From contig CASDYC010000001.1 of the NCBI GenBank assembly GCA_949285665.1, forward strand, positions 389,376 through 453,375: a DNA stretch of 64,000 nucleotides, in the 5' to 3' direction. Each line of letters begins with the position of its first letter. Position 1 is the stretch's first letter. The notes beneath the pieces are model-generated. The model made no database searches. It worked only from the letters and a program-made list of their open reading frames with translations, and was not told where the DNA came from. The position numbers were made by a program, and so were the translations under genes. This document shows positions 42,087 to 51,791 of the stretch, one piece after another. The stretch comes from an uncultured bacterium (GTDB lineage Bacteria; Bacillota_I; Bacilli_A; RFN20; CAG-826).

Positions 42087-43025
42087 ATGAAAACAAAAGA
42101 TAAATCATGTTTAAAATATATTAATTCAAATATAAAAAATACTAAAAATAAAACAATATTATTAAACGGAGCAACTGGTAGTATTGGATATGAGGTTGTT
42201 AAATTTTTAAGTTACTTAAATAATAATTTAATAATTTTAGTTAGGAATGTTGAAAATGGATTAAAAATTAAACAAGAATTTGAATCATTATATAAAAATA
42301 AAATTGACGTTTTATATTTTGATTATTTAAATAAAGATTCGATCAATGATGTTTTCAATTATTTAAAAAATAATAACATTAATTTAGATATTTTTATTAA
42401 TATTAGTGGAATTTATCATCAAAAATATGAAATTATTGATGAATTAGAAAAAACATATTTAGTTAATTATTTAATGCCAATAAAATTTATTGATAATTTA
42501 TTTAATTTATATAATAATTTAAAAGTAATTATTACTGATAGTGTTACATACCATTTTAACGTTAATAATAAAAAATTATTAAAAATAAATAATAAAGAAG
42601 ATTATATAAGCTACTTAAACTCCATTAAAAATAAAACAAAAAGATACGGGATAACCAAGCGATTATTATTAGAATATTTAACTAATTTAAAATATTTGCA
42701 AAATAAAAATATTATTTTTGCTCATCCTGGAATTTCAGGAACAAACTTATTTAAAGCAAAAAATAAAGCTTTTAATAAAGTATTTTATTTATTTGTTCCA
42801 AGTTTAATGAAGTTAATTTTTATGTCTCCAAATAAAGCTTCTTTATCTTTAATTAAAGCGTGTGATGTTGACGAAATTGAGATTAATAAATGGATTGGAC
42901 CAAGAGCTTTTATTCATTGTTGGGGTTATCCAAAAATTTATAACCTTAGTAAAAAAGCTTATGATAAAAAAATTACAAATAAAGTATTTGAATTAACAAA
43001 TCTATTATGGAAAAAGCAATTTTAA
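42087..43025 (+). CDS. SDR-family oxidoreductase
   Basis: 312 residues. The nucleotide-binding motif NGATGSIG (27-34) has one Gly fewer than classical SDRs. FINISGIYH takes the place of NNAG. The active-site region holds IITDSVTYHF with Ser and YGITK with Tyr-x3-Lys. The C-terminal part (HPGISGTNLF, RAFIHCWGYPK) recalls retinol-dehydrogenase-like or protochlorophyllide-reductase-like SDRs that handle hydrophobic substrates. It overlaps the flavodoxin-ferredoxin gene by 19 bp, so the two are translated together. Substrate unknown. Codon use is extremely AT-rich even for this genome. Confidence 0.8.
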   Translation: MKTKDKSCLKYINSNIKNTKNKTILLNGATGSIGYEVVKFLSYLNNNLIILVRNVENGLKIKQEFESLYKNKIDVLYFDYLNKDSINDVFNYLKNNNINLDIFINISGIYHQKYEIIDELEKTYLVNYLMPIKFIDNLFNLYNNLKVIITDSVTYHFNVNNKKLLKINNKEDYISYLNSIKNKTKRYGITKRLLLEYLTNLKYLQNKNIIFAHPGISGTNLFKAKNKAFNKVFYLFVPSLMKLIFMSPNKASLSLIKACDVDEIEINKWIGPRAFIHCWGYPKIYNLSKKAYDKKITNKVFELTNLLWKKQF

Positions 43026-43897
43026 TATATTTTACCGGAACTGGAAATACAAAATTACTTGCAGAATCTATAAAAAATAGATTTTATTTAGAAAATCTAC
43101 ATGATGTAGATTTATTAGAAATTAATATTGATACTAAAGTAATTGATTTAAAAGATTATGATTTAATAATATTTTCATATCCAATATATGCTTTTAATAC
43201 ACCAATTATTTTTGATAAATATATTAAAAAATTAAAATTATTAAATAAAAAATATTTAATAATTAAACAAAGCGGAGAACCTTTAAAACTTAACGATACC
43301 TCTTCATATAAATTAAGAAAATGGATTAAGAAAAATAATGGTGAATTGCTAGGAGAATATCACTTTTTATATCCTTATAATATTCATTTTAAATATCCAG
43401 ATAATTTAGTTAAAGAATTATATATTTTAAATAATAAATTGATGGATATTTTAATTTATGAATTAAAAAATAATATTAAAAACACAGCAAAACTCAACTA
43501 TTTTTGTATTTTAAACTCTAAATTATTTAAAATACAAAGATTAGGTGGTCCTATTAATTCTTTATTTTATAAAGTTGATAAAAAGAAATGTATTAATTGT
43601 AATTTATGCATTAATAATTGTCCAACTCATAATATTGAATTAAAAAACAATAAAATAAAATTCTATACAAAATGTATTATGTGTATGAGATGTTCATTTT
43701 TTTGTCCAACAGATGCAATAAATATTGGTATGCTTCAATCTTGGAAAGTAAATGGAGCTTATGATTATAATAAAATAATTAAAAATGATAATCTTGATGG
43801 AAAATTTATTGAAAATAATCAAACTAAATTTTATAAATTATTTAATAAAAAAATAAAAAATATTGAAGAATTACACAATTTTTATTTTAAAAAATAA
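43007..43897 (+). CDS. EFR1-type flavodoxin/ferredoxin fusion protein
   Basis: 296 residues. A flavodoxin-like domain (1 to about 150) has the FMN phosphate loop YFTGTGNTK (8-16) and FSYPIYAFNTP. The C-terminal bis-[4Fe-4S] ferredoxin has two C-x2-C-x2-C-x3-CP sets (Cys195/198/201/205 and 223/226/229/233). This is the EFR1 electron-transfer layout common in anaerobic gut Firmicutes. It probably passes electrons to a partner reductase, and the overlapping SDR gene is the obvious candidate (inference). Iron-sulfur content implies anaerobic life. Confidence 0.9.
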   Translation: MEKAILIYFTGTGNTKLLAESIKNRFYLENLHDVDLLEINIDTKVIDLKDYDLIIFSYPIYAFNTPIIFDKYIKKLKLLNKKYLIIKQSGEPLKLNDTSSYKLRKWIKKNNGELLGEYHFLYPYNIHFKYPDNLVKELYILNNKLMDILIYELKNNIKNTAKLNYFCILNSKLFKIQRLGGPINSLFYKVDKKKCINCNLCINNCPTHNIELKNNKIKFYTKCIMCMRCSFFCPTDAINIGMLQSWKVNGAYDYNKIIKNDNLDGKFIENNQTKFYKLFNKKIKNIEELHNFYFKK

Positions 43898-44218
43898 ATT
43901 GGAAATCTATATTGTAATTATATAAGATATTAATTATTTTGATATTAATTCACATATTTGGGATTATTTTACTCATAAACTTCGGATTATTTTACTAATA
44001 AACTTTTTATTTATATTTATTGTATAATTCAAAATTGATAATATCTCATATGAAAAAAGATTATATGTATCATTTATTTTACTGGAATAGTTGACTTTAT
44101 TTAAAAAGAGCTGTTGAAATTTTCAGACGTAAACCGTTCAATTTTAATTTTATTAATTCATCCAAATTTGTTCTATTTTTCTTTCTAAAAAACAAATTTA
44201 ACAAAATTTATTATTTTT
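43898..44218. other. 321-bp intergenic region with short repeats and no gene
   Basis: Between the EFR1 gene and tRNA-Gln. It contains a two-copy 23-bp tandem repeat (43961-44006), a third TTATTTTACT (44074-44083) and a GTAAACCGTT motif (44128-44140) resembling the operator before the 52-codon gene. The longest start-to-stop frame is 14 codons at 44050. No RNA gene recognised. Confidence 0.5.
43961..44006. repeat. Two-copy 23-bp tandem repeat
   Basis: Copies at 43961-43983 and 43984-44006 share GGATTATTTTACT-ATAAACTT, about 21 of 23 identical. Repeated short subterminal motifs of this sort occur at ends of some insertion sequences, but no transposase or inverted partner is present. Confidence 0.6.
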
Positions 44219-44292
44219 TGGCTGCCATGCAAGGATTCGAACCTTGGATCAGTGGTTCAGAGCCACTTGGCTTACCTCTTGCCCACATGGCA
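44219..44292 (-). tRNA. tRNA-Gln (anticodon CTG)
   Basis: 74-nt cloverleaf: acceptor TGCCATG with CATGGCA, anticodon arm AGTGG CTCTGAA CCACT, T-arm CAAGG TTCGAAT CCTTG, encoded CCA. The CTG anticodon reads CAG only, so a TTG isoacceptor must exist elsewhere. GatCAB, encoded 3 kb away, is likely to charge it indirectly. Confidence 0.95.
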
Positions 44293-44305
44293 ATAAATAT
44301 AGAAA

Positions 44306-44776
44306 TTAGTTAATTTCTATATATTCATCAAACATCTTTTTTGTTTCTTCATCAATTAATTCATATTCATCTATTAATCTTTTCATTGCTTCATCATTAA
44401 CAATTCTATCACTACTTCTTGATTTATTTTGCTTATAAATTTTTCCAAGTGGTAAATTAAAATTAACTAGAATATGTTTATCAAAATCTGGAGTATTTTT
44501 AAAATAATATCTTCTAAAATGATTTGTTAAATTTGTTGCATCCATGATAACAGTAACATCATCATATACTTTGGCATAATTATTGGTTCTAGTTAAAAAT
44601 ATATTCCAAACTTTATCTTCTTCTTCAAAGTATTGAACTTTTCCACCTAATTCTTTTCTTATTTCATCACTTGCAACAATAAAGACTTTTTCTTTTGGAT
44701 TATTTAAGATGTAATTATTAGCCCAGGTTGACTTTCCACAACCTGGAATTCCTGACATAATAATAACTTTTTTCAT
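44306..44776 (-). CDS. P-loop kinase of the polynucleotide-kinase/AAA_33 type
   Basis: 156 residues. Walker A GIPGCGKST (9-17), then an Asp-containing strand VIMDATNLT near residue 73 as Walker B, and the lid Arg-rich KSRSSDRIVNDEAM. It resembles the kinase half of T4 polynucleotide kinase, used alone in many bacteria. The substrate (nucleic-acid 5'-OH, nucleoside or other) is unknown. It starts immediately after the galE stop without a ribosome binding site (coupled). Confidence 0.8.
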   Translation of the reverse strand: MKKVIIMSGIPGCGKSTWANNYILNNPKEKVFIVASDEIRKELGGKVQYFEEEDKVWNIFLTRTNNYAKVYDDVTVIMDATNLTNHFRRYYFKNTPDFDKHILVNFNLPLGKIYKQNKSRSSDRIVNDEAMKRLIDEYELIDEETKKMFDEYIEIN

Positions 44777-45796
44777 TTATTTTATTCCATCCTTATTATT
44801 TACTTGAAAGTTCCAAGAATCTCTACAACAATCTTCAATTGTTAAATTTGCTTTCCAATTTAATTCTTTATATGCTTTTTCTGCTCTCAAAAAATTAATT
44901 GCAATATCACCAAATCTTCTTTTGGCAATGACATATGGAATTTTAATATTATTTGCTTTTTCAAAAGCATGAACTAATTCTAAAACACTTGTTCCTCTTC
45001 CAGTTCCAAGATTATAAGCAACACAAGTTATATCTTCGCTAAATTTTTTAAGTGCACTTACATGACCTTTTGCTAAATCAACTACATGAATATAATCTCT
45101 AACTCCCGTTCCATCAATTGTATTATAATCATTTCCAAAAACATTTAAATGATCTAATTTTCCAATTGCAACTTGAGTTATATAAGGCATTAAATTATTT
45201 GGAATTCCTACTGGTTCTTCTCCGATTAATCCTGATTTATGTGCACCAATTGGATTTGCATATCTTAATAAAATTCCTTTAAATGATGGATTTGCTTTAA
45301 CAAAATCTTCAATAATTCTTTCGATAATTATTTTTGTTTCTCCATATGGATTTGTTGCGTGTTTAATTTCTGCATTTTCATATACTGGGACAGAAATTGG
45401 ATCTCCATAAACAGTTGCACTTGATGAAAATATAATATTTTTAACATTATATTTTTTCATTAATTTTAATAAAACTAATGCAGAACCTAAATTATTTTGA
45501 TAATATTCAAGTGGTTTTATAACACTTTCTCCAACTGCTTTTAATCCCGCAAAATGAATTACACTATCAAATTTTTCATTAATAAAAACTTTTTCAAATT
45601 CTTCTTCATTTGTACAATCAATTTTATAAAATATTGGTCTTTTGCCAGTGATTTTTTCAATTCTATCTAAAACTTGAATTTTAGAATTACATAGATTATC
45701 AACAATTATTGGCTCATAACCAGCATTAATTAATTCAACTACACTATGAGAACCAATATAACCAGTTCCTCCTGTTACTAATACTTTATTGTTCAT
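44777..45796 (-). CDS. galE: UDP-glucose 4-epimerase
   Basis: NAD-dependent epimerisation of UDP-glucose and UDP-galactose, feeding galactose use or glycan synthesis. The 339-residue protein has TGGTGYIGSH (8-17), SSSATVYGDP (124-133), and the catalytic Tyr151-x3-Lys155 in NPYGETK, plus RYANPIGAH and VRDYIHVVDLA. Normal length. The ribosome binding site is AAGGAGA. It overlaps the DUF1836 stop by 11 bp. Confidence 0.96.
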   Translation of the reverse strand: MNNKVLVTGGTGYIGSHSVVELINAGYEPIIVDNLCNSKIQVLDRIEKITGKRPIFYKIDCTNEEEFEKVFINEKFDSVIHFAGLKAVGESVIKPLEYYQNNLGSALVLLKLMKKYNVKNIIFSSSATVYGDPISVPVYENAEIKHATNPYGETKIIIERIIEDFVKANPSFKGILLRYANPIGAHKSGLIGEEPVGIPNNLMPYITQVAIGKLDHLNVFGNDYNTIDGTGVRDYIHVVDLAKGHVSALKKFSEDITCVAYNLGTGRGTSVLELVHAFEKANNIKIPYVIAKRRFGDIAINFLRAEKAYKELNWKANLTIEDCCRDSWNFQVNNKDGIK

Positions 45797-46538
45797 TTGT
45801 TTTATCTCCTTTTTTGTTTTTTATTTCTTCTTTTTGTAAATTTGATACATTTACTTTTTTAATCATTTTGGATTGCTGTTTTAATAATTTCTTGTTCGCT
45901 TTTTCAACATTCTTATTACTTTCTAAAATTAATGTAGAATTCATATCATTTGCGACTTCATAAATTAATTTTTCGGCAAATATTTTATTAATTTCTGCTT
46001 TTATGAATAATCTTAAAGCCAAAAATAATAAACCTTGATTATATTTTTCTTTTAACTCATCACTTTCAAATTTCTTTGTATTTTGTTTAACTTTCTTTTG
46101 CATCGTATCAAGAGAGAGTTTGACATATTTTAGTGTTTCAGATAGATTTTCTTCAAATAATTTACAAAAATAATCATATTTTTTTTCTATATAATCATTA
46201 TTTTTATCATTTTCTTTTGAAGCATTAACAACAAGAGAAACATTAGATATACTTGTAACTTTTTTTAAAAATACAATCGCAATTATATAAGCTAATTGAG
46301 TTTTGCTATATTTTTTATCTTTTGGTCGATCAATAATATTTGCTTTAACATAATTATTAATCATAAATGAAGTTATTTCATTTTGTTCTTCAATACCTAA
46401 ACTTTCTAACATATCCTTAATATAGTTGACAATTTGATCCATATATAATGGAACATCAGGCAATTTTTTGTATTTAGGCATTTTAGTGTTTTCGATTTTA
46501 TTTATAAAATCATTTAATGAATTCTTATTTTCTTCCAT
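45786..46538 (-). CDS. DUF1836 family protein
   Basis: 250 residues. The N-terminal segment KYKKLPDVPLYMDQIVNYI and the MINNYVKANIIDRPKDKKYSKTQLAYIIAI block (about 60-95) match the DUF1836 pattern, which looks like a winged-helix or MerR-like DNA-binding unit. The second half is helical and lysine-rich. Function unknown. No Shine-Dalgarno is seen. TAAAAT ends 7 nt before the ATG, suggesting a leaderless message starting between gatB and this gene. Confidence 0.8.
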   Translation of the reverse strand: MEENKNSLNDFINKIENTKMPKYKKLPDVPLYMDQIVNYIKDMLESLGIEEQNEITSFMINNYVKANIIDRPKDKKYSKTQLAYIIAIVFLKKVTSISNVSLVVNASKENDKNNDYIEKKYDYFCKLFEENLSETLKYVKLSLDTMQKKVKQNTKKFESDELKEKYNQGLLFLALRLFIKAEINKIFAEKLIYEVANDMNSTLILESNKNVEKANKKLLKQQSKMIKKVNVSNLQKEEIKNKKGDKTNEQ

Positions 46539-46567
46539 AACTAATATTTTAACCTATTTTATTAATT

Positions 46568-47995
46568 TTATCTTTTATCAATTTCTTGTTTTAATAATTT
46601 ACTTGTTAAACTTGGATTGGCTTTCCCTTGAGTCTTTTTCATAATTTGACCGACTAAAAACCCAATCGCTCTATCTTTTCCATTTTTAAAATCGACAATT
46701 GATTGAGGATTATTATCTAGAGTTTCATTGATTAATTTTAATAATTCACCTTCATCAGAAATTAAATTATTTGATGAATTTTTAATTAAATCAAAAATGA
46801 CTCCATTTTCATTTAAAGCTTTATTAAAAATTTCTTTAGCTTGTTTTGATGATATTTTATTAGATGAAATTGCTTCAATTAAAATTGCAATATCTTTTGG
46901 AGATATTTTAAAATCTTTAATTGATTGATTATTTTTATTTAAATAAGATTGAATATCGACAGTTAACCAGTTACTTGCTAACTTATATTGATTAGTATTT
47001 TTTATTATTTCTTCAAAATATTTACAATTTTCAATATTTGCTAAAATTACTTCAGCATCGTATTTTGATAAATTTAATTCACTTGTATATCTAATTAATT
47101 TTTGATCGTATAATTCTGGACATGTATCAATTGCATCAAAAATAAATTCATCAGATAACAAAATAGGAATAATATTTGGTTCAGTGAAATATTTATAATC
47201 AACAGCATCTGTTTTAACTCTCATTAAAACAGTTTCTTTTTTCATTTCATCATATCTTCGAGTTTCTTGTTGGATTGCTTCACCTTTAAGTAATAAATTT
47301 GATTGTCTTTTAATTTCATAATCAATTGCTTTTTGAATGTTTGAAGTAGAATTTAAATTTTTAATTTCAACTTTAGTACCAAAAACATCGCTTCCACATG
47401 GTCTAATAGAAACATTGACGTCACATCTAAGTGAACCTTCTTCCATTTTTCCATCACTTACTCCACTATAAATGACTATATCTCGAATTTTTTCAACATA
47501 TTTCATGGCTTCAGTTCCGTTTTTAATTTCTGGTTTTGAAACAATTTCGATTAATGGAACCCCAGCTCTATTATAATCAAGTAATGTACAATCTCTTAAA
47601 TGAAGTTGTTTACATGTATCTTCTTCAATGTGTAATCTTTCTATATTAACTTTAATTTTTTCATCATTAACATCTAAAATTACATAACCATTACTTCCAA
47701 TTGGTCGAGCTTGTTGAGTAATTTGAAATCCTTTTGGTAAATCACTATAAAAATAATTTTTTCTATCAAACCAAAGTTCATGATCAATTCTCATATGTAA
47801 AGCATTGCATACTCTAATTGCATTAATAACTGCTTGTTTATTAACAGTTGGCATTGTACCCGGAAATGCAAAATCATATTCTGTTGTATTTGTATTAGGT
47901 TGTTTAGAATATGAATTTAGTGAATGTGAAAACATTTTTGATTTTGTTTTCATTTCAACGTGTATTTCAAGACCTATAACAGCTTCAAAATTCAT
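46568..47995 (-). CDS. gatB: Asp/Glu-tRNA amidotransferase subunit B
   Basis: Kinase-amidase partner that phosphorylates misacylated Glu-tRNA(Gln) or Asp-tRNA(Asn). The 475-residue protein has the family start EAVIGLEIHVEM (4-15), the LPKGFQITQ, DYNRAGVPLIEIV and GSLRCDVNVSIRP blocks, YFTEPNI, and a C-terminal YqeY-like tail domain ending GKANPSLTSKLLKQEI. The ribosome binding site is AAGGAGG. With asnS present in this window, the complex most likely serves Gln-tRNA. Confidence 0.97.
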   Translation of the reverse strand: MNFEAVIGLEIHVEMKTKSKMFSHSLNSYSKQPNTNTTEYDFAFPGTMPTVNKQAVINAIRVCNALHMRIDHELWFDRKNYFYSDLPKGFQITQQARPIGSNGYVILDVNDEKIKVNIERLHIEEDTCKQLHLRDCTLLDYNRAGVPLIEIVSKPEIKNGTEAMKYVEKIRDIVIYSGVSDGKMEEGSLRCDVNVSIRPCGSDVFGTKVEIKNLNSTSNIQKAIDYEIKRQSNLLLKGEAIQQETRRYDEMKKETVLMRVKTDAVDYKYFTEPNIIPILLSDEFIFDAIDTCPELYDQKLIRYTSELNLSKYDAEVILANIENCKYFEEIIKNTNQYKLASNWLTVDIQSYLNKNNQSIKDFKISPKDIAILIEAISSNKISSKQAKEIFNKALNENGVIFDLIKNSSNNLISDEGELLKLINETLDNNPQSIVDFKNGKDRAIGFLVGQIMKKTQGKANPSLTSKLLKQEIDKR

Positions 47996-47996
47996 A

Positions 47997-49484
47997 TTAT
48001 AAAGCCTCCTTTTCTAATTCTTTAAAATTTTTAACAGATAAATTTTTTAAACCAGTAATTTTTTCAATTTCTTTAGCAAAACCTAATAATTTTTCTTCTT
48101 GTAATATATTTGAAGATATATTAATTCCATATGGCATATCTAATTTAAAACCGAGTGGGATTGTAAGACTTGGAATTCCAGAAAAGTTTTCCAAAGCTAA
48201 ATGATTGTCAGCAATTAGGTAATCAAAATTTAATTTATCGCTAGAATCTTTAAATTTAGGAGCAATACTTGGAGATGCAGGAAGTAATAATAAATCATAA
48301 TCTTTCATTACTTCATTTAATCTTTCAACAATTAATCTTCTAGCTTTTTGAGCTCTTAGAAATAATTCGTTTTGATTTTCTTTCATTAATACATAACTTC
48401 CAATAACAAATCTTCTTTTAATTAATTCAGAAAACCCTGCAGTTCTTGAATTAATCATTACTTCTTGATAAGTATTTCCATCAATTCTTTGACCAAATTT
48501 AATCCCATCTAAATTAGCATTATTACTTCCAGCTTCTGCACATGAAATAACAAAGTAAACTGGAAAAATTGCTTCTAATAAATCTTTTCCAAATTCAACA
48601 AATTCTATTTTTGCACCTTTATTTTTTAATTCATTAAGAAGTTTATCAAATTTTAAAACAACATCTTTATCACTCATCGAATCATAAACTTCTTTCAAAA
48701 TTACAATTTTGCAATCTTTTAAATTATAGTTTGATAAATTATTCAAATAATTTTTATTTTCAATATCAAATGAGGTTGAGTCTTTTAAATCTCTTCCTTC
48801 AAGTGCTTGTAAAATTATTGCTGAATCCTCAACATTTCTTGTAAAATATGCAACATGATCTAAACTTGGAGCAAATGGAAATAATCCATAACGAGAAATT
48901 TTTCCCCAAGTTGGCTTAAATCCAACTAATCCATTAAAACTTGCTGGTTTTCTTACAGAGTCTCCAGTATCGCTTCCAATTGAAAATGGAACAATATTAT
49001 TTGCAACACTAACAGCACTTCCACAACTTGATCCACCACATAATCTTTCTTTATTTTCATCATATGGATTATAAGTTATTCCTTTATGACCAGTTGTGCC
49101 GCTTCCTCCCATTGCAAGTTCATCAAGCGTTGTTTTTCCAATTAAAATAGCACCTTTATTTTTTAATTTTTCAACAATAGTCGCATCAAAGACTGGAACA
49201 TAACCATTTAAAATGTTACTAGATGCTGTAGTTGGTATATCTTTTGTAGAATAATTATCTTTTAATGTATATGGAATTCCATATAAATAATTATCTTTAT
49301 TTTCATCTATTTTTGTTAAAGTTTTTGCAAATTCGATTGCCTCTTTTTCGCAAATATATTCAAAAGCATTATGATCATCTTCTTTTGCCCTTTTTAAGGC
49401 TTCTTTTGTTAATTCTAATGGTGTTGTTTTTCGTTCTAATAATGCCTTGTGAATATCAATTATTCCTAAATCTAAATAATTCAT
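47997..49484 (-). CDS. gatA: Asp/Glu-tRNA amidotransferase subunit A
   Basis: Glutaminase subunit that releases ammonia for GatB. The 495-residue protein has the amidase Ser-cisSer-Lys triad: Lys in YTLKDNYS near residue 73, the GGSSCGSAVSVAN segment, and the nucleophile in GSDTGDSVRKPASFNG. In that last segment the family's usual pattern G-S-I or G-T-D-x-G-G-S reads TGDS, so one Gly is replaced by Asp while the Ser is kept. Length is normal. It starts 1 bp after gatC. Confidence 0.97.
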   Translation of the reverse strand: MNYLDLGIIDIHKALLERKTTPLELTKEALKRAKEDDHNAFEYICEKEAIEFAKTLTKIDENKDNYLYGIPYTLKDNYSTKDIPTTASSNILNGYVPVFDATIVEKLKNKGAILIGKTTLDELAMGGSGTTGHKGITYNPYDENKERLCGGSSCGSAVSVANNIVPFSIGSDTGDSVRKPASFNGLVGFKPTWGKISRYGLFPFAPSLDHVAYFTRNVEDSAIILQALEGRDLKDSTSFDIENKNYLNNLSNYNLKDCKIVILKEVYDSMSDKDVVLKFDKLLNELKNKGAKIEFVEFGKDLLEAIFPVYFVISCAEAGSNNANLDGIKFGQRIDGNTYQEVMINSRTAGFSELIKRRFVIGSYVLMKENQNELFLRAQKARRLIVERLNEVMKDYDLLLLPASPSIAPKFKDSSDKLNFDYLIADNHLALENFSGIPSLTIPLGFKLDMPYGINISSNILQEEKLLGFAKEIEKITGLKNLSVKNFKELEKEAL

Positions 49485-49485
49485 C

Positions 49486-51791
<2,306 letters not shown>

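Noticed and set aside
44050-44320. Readthrough frame MKKDYMYHLFYWNS then TGA then about 50 more sense codons
   Set aside because: It needs a stop readthrough, runs into the tRNA-Gln gene on the other strand and has no ribosome binding site. The short frame alone is only 14 codons.
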